64,000 nucleotides of DNA, taken from Streptomyces sp. S465 (GTDB lineage: Bacteria; Actinomycetota; Actinomycetes; Streptomycetales; Streptomycetaceae). Every line of letters starts with the position of its first letter. The first letter of the stretch is position 1. The stretch covers positions 5,078,001 to 5,142,000 of the forward strand of contig NZ_CP114036.1 of the NCBI RefSeq assembly GCF_026898115.1, given 5' to 3'. This document shows positions 8,716 through 17,086 of this stretch, one piece after another. The notes beneath the pieces were generated by a model. That model was not told the DNA's origin and made no database searches. It saw only the letters and a list, made by a program, of their open reading frames with translations. The position numbers and the translations under genes were made by a program.

Positions 8716-8916
8716 TCATGGAGTTGGCGGGGGCGCCGTGGCCGTCTCCTCGCGGTCGGCCCGGCCCATGGCCTCGTCGGCCCCCGAGGGCTCCATCGCC
8801 AGCCGCAGCAGGCGGTGGCAGACCGGACAGTGCCGGGTGAAGTGGCGGTAGCTCGCTGCGGCCGCCAGATGGGCCCGCAGCAGCGCCCTGGTCTCATGCT
8901 TCGCGGACGTCGTCAT
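8716..8916 (-). CDS. Small conserved Streptomyces protein (DUF6274-like)
   Basis: A 66-residue protein from ATG 8916 with GGGAGG upstream. It contains HLAAAASYRHFTRHCPVCHR, where a CxxC/H pair could bind a metal ion, and an acidic, disordered C-terminus. I associate this pattern with DUF6274, a short actinobacterial family, but the family name is from memory. The longer frame to 9069 runs through the tRNA-Asp gene and is rejected. Function unknown. Confidence 0.6.
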   Translation of the reverse strand: MTTSAKHETRALLRAHLAAAASYRHFTRHCPVCHRLLRLAMEPSGADEAMGRADREETATAPPPTP

Positions 8917-8994
8917 ACGCCGCACCTCCCGCGCACCCCCGAGCACACCTTTTAGTCTGGGTACCGCTGCCTGCGGTGGGCCGTCAAGATGCGA

Positions 8995-9026
8995 AAGGCC
9001 CGGATCCATGAACGGATCCGGGCCTT
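8995..9026 (-). terminator. Terminator of the first tRNA-Asp
   Basis: A 13-bp perfect stem with a 6-base loop, followed on the minus strand by TTT, 10 bases after the tRNA 3' end. Confidence 0.8.
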
Positions 9027-9035
9027 CCGGGAAAG

Positions 9036-9110
9036 CGGTCCTGACGGGATTTGAACCCGCGGCCTCCACCTTGACAGGGTGGCGAGCACTCCAAACTGCT
9101 CCACAGGACC
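9036..9110 (-). tRNA. tRNA-Asp (GTC)
   Basis: The complete cloverleaf reads on the minus strand: acceptor GGTCCTG/CAGGACC, discriminator G as expected for Asp, anticodon loop CTGTCAA (GTC), T loop TTCAAAT. CCA is not encoded. The mature sequence is identical to the copy at 16447-16521. Confidence 0.95.
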
Positions 9111-9248
9111 AACACCGACGCCTGCGGCTTCGCCGCTGTGCGTCGCGCGGTGTGCGCTGCGTTGCAGACTCTACAGCAGGTCAGGGGGTGCGGTCGAACT
9201 CGCGCCCGGCGGGGCCCCGGCGGCCCGCCGGAGCCCCCTGGGGCACCT

Positions 9249-12200
9249 CTACGGCGCCGCCGCGTCGATGGCCTTCACGATGCGCTTGTCGGATACCGGA
9301 TAGGCCGTGCCGAGGGCGTGCGCGAAGTAGCTGACCCGCAGCTCCTCGATCATCCACCGGATCTCCAGCGCCTCCTGGGGCACCGGGCGCCCCGGCGGGA
9401 ACTGCTCCAGCAGCCAGGCGTACTCGTCCCGCATCTCCCGCACCTTCGCCATCCGGGCGCGGTCCCGGTCGGCGTTGACCGGGAGCTGCTGGAGCCGCCG
9501 GTCCACGGCCACCAGATAGCGCATGAGGTCCGGAAGCCGCCGTACGCCGTGCGCGGTCACGAAACCCGGTGTGATGAGCTCCGAGAGCTGCTCCCTGATG
9601 TCGGTGAGGGACGGCAGCAGAACGGGGCTGCGGGTGGCCTTCAGCCGCCGCTCGCACGACTGCCAGGCCGCCAGCACCTCCTGGACCTTGCGCACGGTGT
9701 CCAGCGTGGCGTCCATGATGTCGGTGCGCACCGCGTCGAAGAGCTTGCGGAACGACTCCTCGTCCCAGACCGGGCCGCCGTGGGTCGCGATCAGCCGGTC
9801 GGCCGCGGCGGCCACGCAGTCGTCGAAAAGCGCCTGCACACTGCCGTGCGGACTGCTGGCAAGCGCCAGCTTCGCTTGGTTGGAGAGCTTGCCCTGGACG
9901 AACTTGGCGGGGTTGGACGGCAGCTGGAGGAGGATCAGCCGGCGCGTCCCCCGCCACATCGCCTCCCGCTGCTCGGCCTCGGTGTCGAAGAGCCGCACGG
10001 CCACCGACGCGCCCTCGTCGACGAGCGCCGGATACGCCTTGACCGGCTGGCCGCCGCGGCGCGTCTCGAAGGTGCGCGGCAGCGTCCCGACCGTCCACCG
10101 GGTCAGCCCGCCGCGCTGCTCGATCCCCACGGCCTCCTTGGAGGACTCGAACGCCTTGGAGATCGCGGCCCGCGTCTTCGGCCGCAGCCGCTGCCGCAGC
10201 GCCTCCAGGTCCTTGTCCTCGGCGAGCTTGCGGCGCCGCTCGTCCACCACCCGGAAGGTGATCTTGAGGTGGTCGGGGACCTTCGCCAGGTCCCAGTCCT
10301 CCGGCTCGATCCGCACGCCCACCATCCGGTGCAGCTCGCGCCCCAGCGCCGCCGTCAGCGGTTCCTGGAGGGGCACGGCGGCGTCCAGGAAGCGCTTGGC
10401 GTAGTTGGGCGCCGGGACGTAGTGCCGGCGGACCGGTTTGGGCAGCGAGCGGATCAGCTCGGTGACCAGGTCCTCGCGCAGCCCCGGGATCTGCCAGTCG
10501 AAACCGTCAGCGGTGACCTGGTTGAGCACCTGGAGCGGGATGTGGACCGTCACGCCGTCCGCGTCCGCGCCCGGCTCGAACTGGTAGGTCACCTTGAACT
10601 TGAGCCGTCCCTGGCGCCAGGAGTCCGGGTAGGCGTCCTTGGTGACGTCCTGCGCCCGCTCGTTGATGAGCATCGACTTCTCGAAGGTGAGGAGCTCCGG
10701 CGCCTCGCGCCGTTTGTGCTTCCACCAGGAGTCGAAATGCGCGCCCGAGACCACGTGCTCGGGGATCCGCTGGTCGTAGAAGTCGAAGAGCGTCTCGTCG
10801 TCCACGAGGATGTCGCGGCGCCGGGCACGGTGCTCCAGCTCCTCGACCTCGCCCAGCAGTTTGCGGTTGTCGTGGAAGAACTGGTGATGGGTGCGCCAGT
10901 CGCCCTCCACCAGGGCGTTGCGGATGAACAGGTCGCGGCTGGTCTCCGGGTCGATCCGGCCGTAGTTGACCTTCCGCTGGGCGACGATCGGCACACCGTA
11001 GAGCGTGACCCGCTCATACGCCATCACCGCGGCCTGCTTCTGCTCCCAGTGCGGTTCGCTGTAGGTGCGTTTGACCAGGTGCTGGGCGAGCGGCTCGATC
11101 CACTCCGGCTCGACCCGCGCGTTGACCCGCGCCCACAGCCGGGACGTCTCCACCAGCTCGGCCGACATCACCCAGCGCGGCGGCTTCTTGAACAGCGCCG
11201 AGCCGGGGAACACCGCGAACTTGGCGCTGCGCGCGCCCAAGTACTCGTTCTTGTCGGTGTCCTTGAGACCCACATGGGAGAGCAGCCCCGCCAGCAGCGA
11301 GGTGTGGATGTGGTCGGGCGCCGCGTCCTGCTCGGACATGTGGATGTCCATGGTCTTGGCGACCGTGCGCAGCTGGCTGTAGATGTCCTGCCATTCGCGT
11401 ATGCGCAGGTAGTTGAGGAACTCATTGCGGCACATCCGGCGGAAGGCGGACGAGGACAGCTCCTTCTGCCGCTCCCGGATGTACTTCCACAGGTTGAGGA
11501 AGGCCAGGAAGTCGCTGGACTCGTCCTTGAAGCGGGCGTGGCTCTGATCCGCCTGCTGCTGCTTGTCGGAGGGACGCTCGCGCGGGTCCTGGATGGACAG
11601 CGCCGCCGCGATCACCATCACCTCGCGGACACAGCCGTTGCGGTCCGCCTCCAGCACCATCCGGGCCAGCCGCGGGTCCACCGGCAGCTGGGCCAGCTTC
11701 CGGCCGACCTGGGTGAGCCGCTTGCGCGGGTCCTTCTGCTTGCTGTCCAGGGCGTGCAGCTCCTCCAGGAGCTGGATGCCGTCCTTGATGTTGCGGCGGT
11801 CCGGCGGATCGATGAAGGGGAACTTCTCGATGTCGCCGAGGCCGGCGGCGGTCATCTGGAGGATGACGGAGGCCAGGTTGGTGCGGAGGATCTCGGCGTC
11901 GGTGAACTCCGGGCGGGTGAGGAAGTCGTCCTCGGAGTACAGCCGGATGCAGATGCCGTCGCTGGTCCGGCCGCAGCGGCCCTTCCGCTGATTGGCGCTG
12001 GCCTGCGAGATCGGCTCGATGGGCAGCCGCTGGACCTTGGTGCGGTGGCTGTAACGGGAGATCCGGGCGGCGCCCGGATCGATCACGTAGCGGATGCCGG
12101 GGACGGTCAGCGAGGTCTCGGCGACGTTCGTCGCCAGCACGATCCGGCGGCCGGTGTGTCTCTGGAAGACCCGGTGCTGCTCGGCGTGCGACAGCCGGGC

Positions 12201-13175
12201 GTACAGCGGAAGCACCTCGGTGGCCGGGAGCTTCTTCTTGTTCAGCGCGTCGGCGGTGTCGCGGATCTCCCGCTCACCGGAGAGGAAGACCAGGATGTCG
12301 CCGGGGCCCTCGGCCTGGAGCTCGTCGACCGCGTCGCAGATCGCGGTGATCTGGTCGCGGTCGCCGTCCTCCCCGCCCTCCTCCAGCAGCGGGCGGTAGC
12401 GCACCTCGACCGGATACGTACGTCCGCTGACCTCGACGATCGGGGCGTCGCCGAAATGCCGGGAGAAGCGCTCCGGGTCGATGGTGGCGGAGGTGATCAC
12501 GACCTTGAGGTCGGGGCGGCGGGGCAGCAGCTGGGCCAGATAGCCGAGCAGGAAGTCGATGTTGAGGCTGCGCTCATGGGCCTCGTCGATGATGATCGTG
12601 TCGTACTGGCGCAGCTCGCGGTCGGTCTGGATCTCGGCCAGCAGGATGCCGTCGGTCATCAGCTTGACGTGGGTGTCCTTGCTCACCTGGTCGGTGAAGC
12701 GGACCTTCCAGCCGACGGACTCGCCCAGCGGCGAGCGCAGCTCCTCGGCGATGCGCTCGGCCACGGTACGGGCCGCGATCCGGCGGGGCTGCGTATGGCC
12801 GATAAGGCCCTTGACGCCGCGCCCGAGCTCCAGGCAGATCTTCGGGATCTGGGTGGTCTTCCCGGAGCCGGTCTCCCCCGCGACGATCACCACCTGGTGA
12901 TCCCGGACGGCCTCGAGGATCGCGTCCTTCTTCTGGCTGACCGGCAGCTCTTCCGGATAGGTGACGGCCGGCACGGCGGCGCGGCGGTCCGCGACCCTCA
13001 GCTCGGCACGCGTGATCTCCTCGGCGATCTCCTCGAGTACGGTGGCTCGGGCCTCGGGCTTACGGATCCGGCGCACTCCGTCGAGGCGGCGCCCCAGCCG
13101 CTGCTGGTCGCGCAGCATCAGCTCGGGCAGCCGCTCCAGCAGGGCGGGCAGGGCGGGGGCAGGCGTGGTGGACAT
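9249..13175 (-). CDS. hrpA: ATP-dependent RNA helicase HrpA
   Basis: A 1308-residue DEAH-box protein, the normal length for bacterial HrpA. Walker A GETGSGKTT is at residues 100-108 and DEAH at 197-200. SAT (motif III) and QRKGRCGRT (motif VI) follow, then the helicase-associated domain, OB fold and the long DUF3418 C-terminal region typical of HrpA. In E. coli HrpA acts on mRNA and stalled ribosomes. A weak ribosome-binding site precedes ATG 13175. It is divergent from the membrane protein at 13276. The large plus-strand open frame over the same interval is a GC-bias shadow. Confidence 0.95.
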   Translation of the reverse strand: MSTTPAPALPALLERLPELMLRDQQRLGRRLDGVRRIRKPEARATVLEEIAEEITRAELRVADRRAAVPAVTYPEELPVSQKKDAILEAVRDHQVVIVAGETGSGKTTQIPKICLELGRGVKGLIGHTQPRRIAARTVAERIAEELRSPLGESVGWKVRFTDQVSKDTHVKLMTDGILLAEIQTDRELRQYDTIIIDEAHERSLNIDFLLGYLAQLLPRRPDLKVVITSATIDPERFSRHFGDAPIVEVSGRTYPVEVRYRPLLEEGGEDGDRDQITAICDAVDELQAEGPGDILVFLSGEREIRDTADALNKKKLPATEVLPLYARLSHAEQHRVFQRHTGRRIVLATNVAETSLTVPGIRYVIDPGAARISRYSHRTKVQRLPIEPISQASANQRKGRCGRTSDGICIRLYSEDDFLTRPEFTDAEILRTNLASVILQMTAAGLGDIEKFPFIDPPDRRNIKDGIQLLEELHALDSKQKDPRKRLTQVGRKLAQLPVDPRLARMVLEADRNGCVREVMVIAAALSIQDPRERPSDKQQQADQSHARFKDESSDFLAFLNLWKYIRERQKELSSSAFRRMCRNEFLNYLRIREWQDIYSQLRTVAKTMDIHMSEQDAAPDHIHTSLLAGLLSHVGLKDTDKNEYLGARSAKFAVFPGSALFKKPPRWVMSAELVETSRLWARVNARVEPEWIEPLAQHLVKRTYSEPHWEQKQAAVMAYERVTLYGVPIVAQRKVNYGRIDPETSRDLFIRNALVEGDWRTHHQFFHDNRKLLGEVEELEHRARRRDILVDDETLFDFYDQRIPEHVVSGAHFDSWWKHKRREAPELLTFEKSMLINERAQDVTKDAYPDSWRQGRLKFKVTYQFEPGADADGVTVHIPLQVLNQVTADGFDWQIPGLREDLVTELIRSLPKPVRRHYVPAPNYAKRFLDAAVPLQEPLTAALGRELHRMVGVRIEPEDWDLAKVPDHLKITFRVVDERRRKLAEDKDLEALRQRLRPKTRAAISKAFESSKEAVGIEQRGGLTRWTVGTLPRTFETRRGGQPVKAYPALVDEGASVAVRLFDTEAEQREAMWRGTRRLILLQLPSNPAKFVQGKLSNQAKLALASSPHGSVQALFDDCVAAAADRLIATHGGPVWDEESFRKLFDAVRTDIMDATLDTVRKVQEVLAAWQSCERRLKATRSPVLLPSLTDIREQLSELITPGFVTAHGVRRLPDLMRYLVAVDRRLQQLPVNADRDRARMAKVREMRDEYAWLLEQFPPGRPVPQEALEIRWMIEELRVSYFAHALGTAYPVSDKRIVKAIDAAAP

Positions 13176-13275
13176 ACGGATCCCAGGATCTCACCTTCCG
13201 AAAACGGCTGGCGAACCATTTCCGTCCGCGCCGCGTCGCGCGGTATGTCCGAGATAGTCGCTTTAGCGTGGCCTC

Positions 13276-14340
13276 ATGGCCGATGACCTGGCGCAGCGCC
13301 CAGACCCCGAGCGTCGATCACCACGATCGGTGTGGACCTCTTTCAAACGGTCCCCGTACTTCCCCGCGACCGTCATCGTGCTGATCATCTCCGCGGGCGC
13401 GGGACTCTTCGCGGGCTCGTACACCTACGCCTTCGCCAACCCCACGCCCCGGAAGATCCCCACCGCCGTGGTGATCACCGACGACGGCACCGCCGCCCCG
13501 CGGCACCGGTTCATCGCCGGGATGGAGAAGGCCCTGAACGCCTCCCTGCGGCTGCACGCCTACCCCTCCGACGAGCAGGCCCGCTGGTCCCTGGAGGAGC
13601 AGCGGGTCTTCGCGGTCCTGCGGATGCGCGACCACGGGGTGCGGCTGGACGTCGCCGGCGCGGCGGGGTCGAGCGTCGCCCAGGTGCTCACCCAGGCGGC
13701 CGTGAAGGTCGGCCGGGCCGCCAGGGTCCCGGTCGAGGTCACGGACGTCAAGCCGCTCCAGCGCGGCGATCCGCGCGGCCTCGCGGTCTTCTACATCTCC
13801 CTGGCCGCCACCATCATCGGCTTCCTCGGCGCCATCCAGCTCAGCGTGAACGCCTCCGGGCTCAACCCGGGCGAACGGATCCTCTTCATCATCGCGTACG
13901 CCCTGCTCGGCGGGTTCACGATCGCGGCGATCGTCGACTGGGGGCTGGGCGCGCTGCGGCTCCCGTTCCCCGAGTCCTGGGCGATCCTGGCGCTGACGAT
14001 GCTCACCTCGGGACTGGTGTTCTCGATGTTCAACGTCCTCTTCGGACGCTGGGCGCTCATCCCCACCTGGGGTCTGATGGTGCTCCTCGGCAACCCCTCC
14101 TCCGGCGGCGCCGTCTCCTGGCCCCTGCTCCCGTCCCTCCTCGGCACCATCGGCCGCTGGCTCCCGCCGGGCGCGTCGGTCAACGCCCAGCACACCGCGA
14201 TCTACTTCCGCCAGCACCAGCACGCCTTCCCCTTCCTGGTGCTGGCGGGCTGGTGCCTGGTGTCCGCGGTGGTCTTCTGGACCTGGCGCCACCGCCACCC
14301 GGGCGGCCGACCGCCGAGGGCGACGCCGACGAGGTGCTGA
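13276..14340 (+). CDS. ABC-2-type/DUF3533-like membrane protein
   Basis: A 354-residue integral membrane protein. A first transmembrane helix (about residues 31-52) is followed by a roughly 130-residue extracytoplasmic domain. Five further helices lie between about 175 and 345. This is the layout of the YhgE/Pip and DUF3533 group related to ABC-2 permeases. No ATPase partner lies next to it. Loops are Arg/Pro-rich. Role unknown; export or cell-envelope function is an inference from the fold. The TGA at 14338 precedes the terminator at 14401. Confidence 0.7.
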   Translation: MADDLAQRPDPERRSPRSVWTSFKRSPYFPATVIVLIISAGAGLFAGSYTYAFANPTPRKIPTAVVITDDGTAAPRHRFIAGMEKALNASLRLHAYPSDEQARWSLEEQRVFAVLRMRDHGVRLDVAGAAGSSVAQVLTQAAVKVGRAARVPVEVTDVKPLQRGDPRGLAVFYISLAATIIGFLGAIQLSVNASGLNPGERILFIIAYALLGGFTIAAIVDWGLGALRLPFPESWAILALTMLTSGLVFSMFNVLFGRWALIPTWGLMVLLGNPSSGGAVSWPLLPSLLGTIGRWLPPGASVNAQHTAIYFRQHQHAFPFLVLAGWCLVSAVVFWTWRHRHPGGRPPRATPTRC

Positions 14341-14400
14341 GGAGGGAGGGGTACGGACGCGGGCGCGGGGCGCGGTGCGCCGGACGTCGGGCAGACGAAA

Positions 14401-14433
14401 AAGACCCTCCCCTGATGATCAGGGGAGGGTCTT
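14401..14433. terminator. Very strong bidirectional terminator
   Basis: A perfect 15-bp stem with a 3-base loop. On the minus strand it is followed by TTTTT, so it ends the tRNA-like transcript. On the plus strand it can end the membrane-protein mRNA. Confidence 0.9.
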
Positions 14434-14441
14434 CATACCGG

Positions 14442-14510
14442 AGCGCCGAGCAGGCCTTGCACCTACATCCCTCGTTTGGAGACGAGTATCTTTCCTTAGA
14501 CGACCGACGC
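14442..14510 (-). ncRNA. tRNA-like cloverleaf RNA, Trp-like anticodon, noncanonical
   Basis: On the minus strand the sequence folds as a full cloverleaf. The 7-bp acceptor GCGTCGG/TCGGCGC has two wobble pairs. T8 is present, the 4-bp D stem GTCT/AGAT has a loop with GG, and the 5-bp anticodon stem is CTCGT/ACGAG. A 4-base variable region and the 5-bp T stem GTAGG/CCTGC complete it. Departures from a normal tRNA are a 6-base anticodon loop (CTCCAA, CCA anticodon, one base missing), a T loop TGCAAGG instead of TTCRANN, discriminator T and no CCA. It ends 8 bases before a strong terminator, as real tRNA genes here do. A TACAGT box lies upstream at about 14546-14551. It is either a decayed tRNA gene or a functional tRNA mimic. 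Confidence 0.55.
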
Positions 14511-14567
14511 ATCAACTCCCGCCCCTCGGGGCGGCGTTGCGAGATCAACTGTACCCCATCCGAGCGA

Positions 14568-15659
14568 TCACAGTCGCCACAGCGGGGCGTCATACCGTTC
14601 GGGCTGCGTCCCGATCAGCAAAGCCCGCAGGTCGGCGCGTTGGGCACCGCTGAGACCGAGGACCTCGGTGAGGCGGCGGAAGGTGGTGTGGCTGACCCCG
14701 CGGGCGTGGGCCTCCTCCGCGTATCGGGCGACCTGGACGAGCACGGCCCTGGGCCGGAAGGGTCCCTCGGGCGTCGCCCGGAACCGCGCGGCCTTCTCCC
14801 GTTCGTAGTCGATCTCCGAGTATCCGCAGACATCCCGGCAGTGCGCCTCGGCCTCGGCGAGGCCGGTCGTGTCGGCGATGGCGCCGGCGAGCAGGTTCCG
14901 GCGGAACGCGGCGTCGAGATCCGCCTCGTGCACCACGGGCCCGTCGTCCGTCAGCGGGATCGTCAGCCCCGCGTCCCGTACCTCGCACAGCCCGCGCACG
15001 CCCCGCGCTGCCGCCGTGAGCATGCCGGTGGCCTCCGACGGATGCCATTCCATGACGGGGCCGATGGGCGCGACGTCCTCGGCGGTCAGCGTATGGACCA
15101 CCGCCCCGAGCCGTTCGCGCAGCACCGCCACCGGAATCTCCCCGTCCAGCCCCGGCCCGGCGACCAGCAGCCGGATCTCCGCGTCGACCTGGGCACACGC
15201 GGCGAGCGACAGCGCGTCCCCGAGCGGGCTGCGCAGCGTCGGCTCATCACCCCGCGCGAGGATGTCACCGCCCACGTCCAGCAGGTCGACCGACGCCGGG
15301 GCCAGGTGCTCGATCACCTCTTCCAGCTGCCGGACCATGCCCGTCACCCCGTGGTGGGGATCGAGCAGGGCGAAGGTGTGCGGCAGCTCGGCGGCCAGCC
15401 GGGGCAGTGTGGACCCGGCCGGCGCCACCGGTTTCGCGTCCTCGGGCACGGCGTACACGCTGGGTGTCAGTGCCCGCAGCCCGGTGAAGCCGGCAGCTCC
15501 CCGGGGCCCGGGAACGGGGTCGACGAGCAGCCGGTCCCAGGCGTAGGTCAGGACCACGGCCCGGTCGTCGGCCGTCCCCTCCCGGTACAGAGCCCGATCG
15601 ATCACCGCGGCGGCAACGGCGTCCCCGCCACCTCCGCCCGCCACGATCAGCCGCGTCAT
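14568..15659 (-). CDS. DUF1152 family protein
   Basis: A 363-residue cytosolic protein from ATG 15659. It begins MTRLIVAGGGGGDAVAAAVI, the glycine-rich nucleotide-binding-like start of DUF1152. Further conserved segments are YAWDRLLVDPVPGPR, FALLDPHHGVTGM and VDLLDVGGDILARGDEPTLR. The enzymatic role is unknown; the fold suggests a nucleotide- or NAD-binding enzyme. The frame upstream to 15767 is Arg-rich and not family-like. The tRNA-like gene lies directly downstream. Confidence 0.8.
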   Translation of the reverse strand: MTRLIVAGGGGGDAVAAAVIDRALYREGTADDRAVVLTYAWDRLLVDPVPGPRGAAGFTGLRALTPSVYAVPEDAKPVAPAGSTLPRLAAELPHTFALLDPHHGVTGMVRQLEEVIEHLAPASVDLLDVGGDILARGDEPTLRSPLGDALSLAACAQVDAEIRLLVAGPGLDGEIPVAVLRERLGAVVHTLTAEDVAPIGPVMEWHPSEATGMLTAAARGVRGLCEVRDAGLTIPLTDDGPVVHEADLDAAFRRNLLAGAIADTTGLAEAEAHCRDVCGYSEIDYEREKAARFRATPEGPFRPRAVLVQVARYAEEAHARGVSHTTFRRLTEVLGLSGAQRADLRALLIGTQPERYDAPLWRL

Positions 15660-15871
15660 CCGCCCAGCGTACGGCCGGCACGGCCGACACCGGCGTAGCC
15701 GCCCGACCCTTCTGGCCACCGAGCTCCGACGGCGCGGGTGCTCCCGTACGCCCCGCACGCTTCCCACCTTCGTGGGATTTGCATACTTTCAGGCCTTGCT
15801 CTCCGCATTGCCTGGTCACGCTTCTCACGGTGTCGGCCCCGCCAGGGGCCCGTGACGAAGGGAGGACACAC

Positions 15872-16287
15872 ATGCGTGGAAGGCTCGTCATCGCTGCCGC
15901 GCATTGACCATGGCGCTGACGCCAGGCGTCGCGTCGGCAACACAGGGCGGCGAGGACAGCGGGGTCCAGCACAGCGGCGTCCAGACGACCGATTCCCACC
16001 GCGTCGAGGCGCCCGTCCCCCACGAAACCCCCCGCCCCGGCGCCGGAGTGCCCGGATACGAACTGGTCACACTGCCCAATGAGAACGTCCCGAACTTCCA
16101 ACGGCGCACCGTGTACTGCCCCCAGGGAAAGAAGGTCATCGGCGGCGGCGCCGAGGCACGGGGCGACACCGCCATCCTCGTCGGCAGCTTCCCCACCGAC
16201 GACGGAAGGGGCTGGATCGGCCTGGGCCGGCAGACCGCCACCGACAACGTGGGCATCAGCGTCTTCGCCATCTGCGCCTACGTCTGA
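15872..16287 (+). pseudogene. Secreted protein gene with a frameshifted signal peptide
   Basis: GGGAGG stands 6 bases before ATG 15872. The first codons give MRGRLVIAAAH and then a stop. In the +2 frame the hydrophobic run continues as ALTMALTPGVASA, an ideal signal-peptide end, and then the mature part (TQGGEDSGV... to ...VGISVFAICAYV). A one-base loss near 15896-15902 explains the break. Restoring it gives a normal n-region, h-region and AxA site. The intact second frame (from TTG 15904, 127 residues) lacks the basic n-region. The mature domain has CPQGKKVIGGGAEARG and a final Cys, a pattern I have seen in secreted Streptomyces proteins of unknown role. Confidence 0.65.
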
Positions 16288-16315
16288 TCGACGCGGCGCA
16301 GTGACCACACGACGA

Positions 16316-16349
16316 AAAGCCCCCTCCGGATATACCGGTAGGGGGCTTT
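16316..16349. terminator. Bidirectional terminator between the secreted-protein gene and tRNA-Phe
   Basis: GCCCCCT pairs with AGGGGGC and an inner CCGG pairs with CCGG across a small bulge. There are T runs on both sides (TTT plus strand, TTTT minus strand). Confidence 0.8.
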
Positions 16350-16368
16350 GCCCTGGTGAGGGCTGCGG

Positions 16369-16442
16369 TGGCTGGGGCCGGGGTCGAACCGGCGACCTTC
16401 CGCTTTTCAGGCGGACGCTCGTACCAACTGAGCTACCCAGCC
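16369..16442 (-). tRNA. tRNA-Phe (GAA)
   Basis: Acceptor GGCTGGG/CCCAGCC, discriminator A, D arm GTAGCTCAGTTGGTACGAGC, anticodon loop CTGAAAA (GAA) and T loop TTCGACC. CCA is not encoded. It is 4 bases downstream of tRNA-Asp on the same strand. Confidence 0.95.
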
Positions 16443-16446
16443 GCAG

Positions 16447-16521
16447 CGGTCCTGACGGGATTTGAACCCGCGGCCTCCACCTTGACAGGGTGGCGAGCAC
16501 TCCAAACTGCTCCACAGGACC
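16447..16521 (-). tRNA. tRNA-Asp (GTC), second copy
   Basis: Identical to 9036-9110 across the mature sequence. It forms a tandem transcript with tRNA-Phe, separated by 4 bases. Confidence 0.95.
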
Positions 16522-16773
16522 TTGCGTGTACGAGCACGAGTCTCGCACATGGTGGCGTGTGCTCCCAACGGGATTTCTCGCCGTGGATTCACACTCCTTT
16601 GCGACGTTCGAACCGGGGCTTGATTTTTCTCCGCCGCGTCGTTGTCGCTGGATCAGCGTATCAGACCTCCGACCCTGTTCTGACCGCTCACCGGGCGGTG
16701 GGGAGGGCAGGCGGACCGGCGGGGGAGGCGAATGCCACGCGTGGTCGATGGGTGCGGTGCGTAATCGTCGTGG

Positions 16774-17073
16774 GTGGTTTCGCCATCGGCCGTAGGGCTG
16801 ACGCTGTATCGATCCGGCGCCGGTGGAGTACGGGATGTCCAGGTCAGCACGGACGGCGGCGTCACCTGGCGGCCGGCCCGCCGCCGGGACGCCCCGCGTC
16901 CGGACGGCTGGGTGCGGTGGAGCCTCCCATGGCGGCCCTCCGCCCCGGGGCCGGCCGAACTGCTCGCCCGCGCCACCGACACCGCGGGCCGCAGCCAGCC
17001 CGATCAGGCCGTCTACAACACCCAGGGCTATCTGTTCGACGCCGTCGTCCGGCATGCCGTGACCGTCGTCTGA
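16774..17073 (+). pseudogene. Remnant of a sulfite-oxidase-type molybdenum oxidoreductase (C-terminal dimerisation domain)
   Basis: The frame encodes GGVRDVQVSTDGGVTWRPAR, a GWVRWSLPWRP segment and RATDTAGRSQPDQAVYNTQ followed by GYLFDAVVRHAVTVV. This is the Ig-like Mo-co dimerisation domain that ends the sulfite oxidase family. The molybdopterin-binding domain (about 250 residues) and any start signal are missing. Sequence before about 16790 is unrelated and runs into the tRNA promoter region. It is best read as a truncated gene left by a deletion or rearrangement beside the tRNA pair. Confidence 0.65.
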
Positions 17074-17086
17074 CGCCGGAGGCGGG

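Noticed and set aside
9138..13286. A 1382-codon open frame on the plus strand
   Set aside because: It lies exactly antisense to hrpA, has no recognisable motif and reflects third-position GC bias.
14401..14560. 6S RNA, 6C RNA or small SRP RNA
   Set aside because: The long double-stranded 6S shape, C-rich loops of 6C RNA and the SRP GGAAG/AGCAG motif are not present; a tRNA cloverleaf fits instead.
14180..14593. Minus-strand frame starting MRRSSKERYSS behind GGGAG, through the tRNA-like region
   Set aside because: It would have to be translated through a 15-bp terminator with a T run and into the antisense of the membrane protein. The cloverleaf explains the sequence better, though a short peptide cannot be fully excluded.
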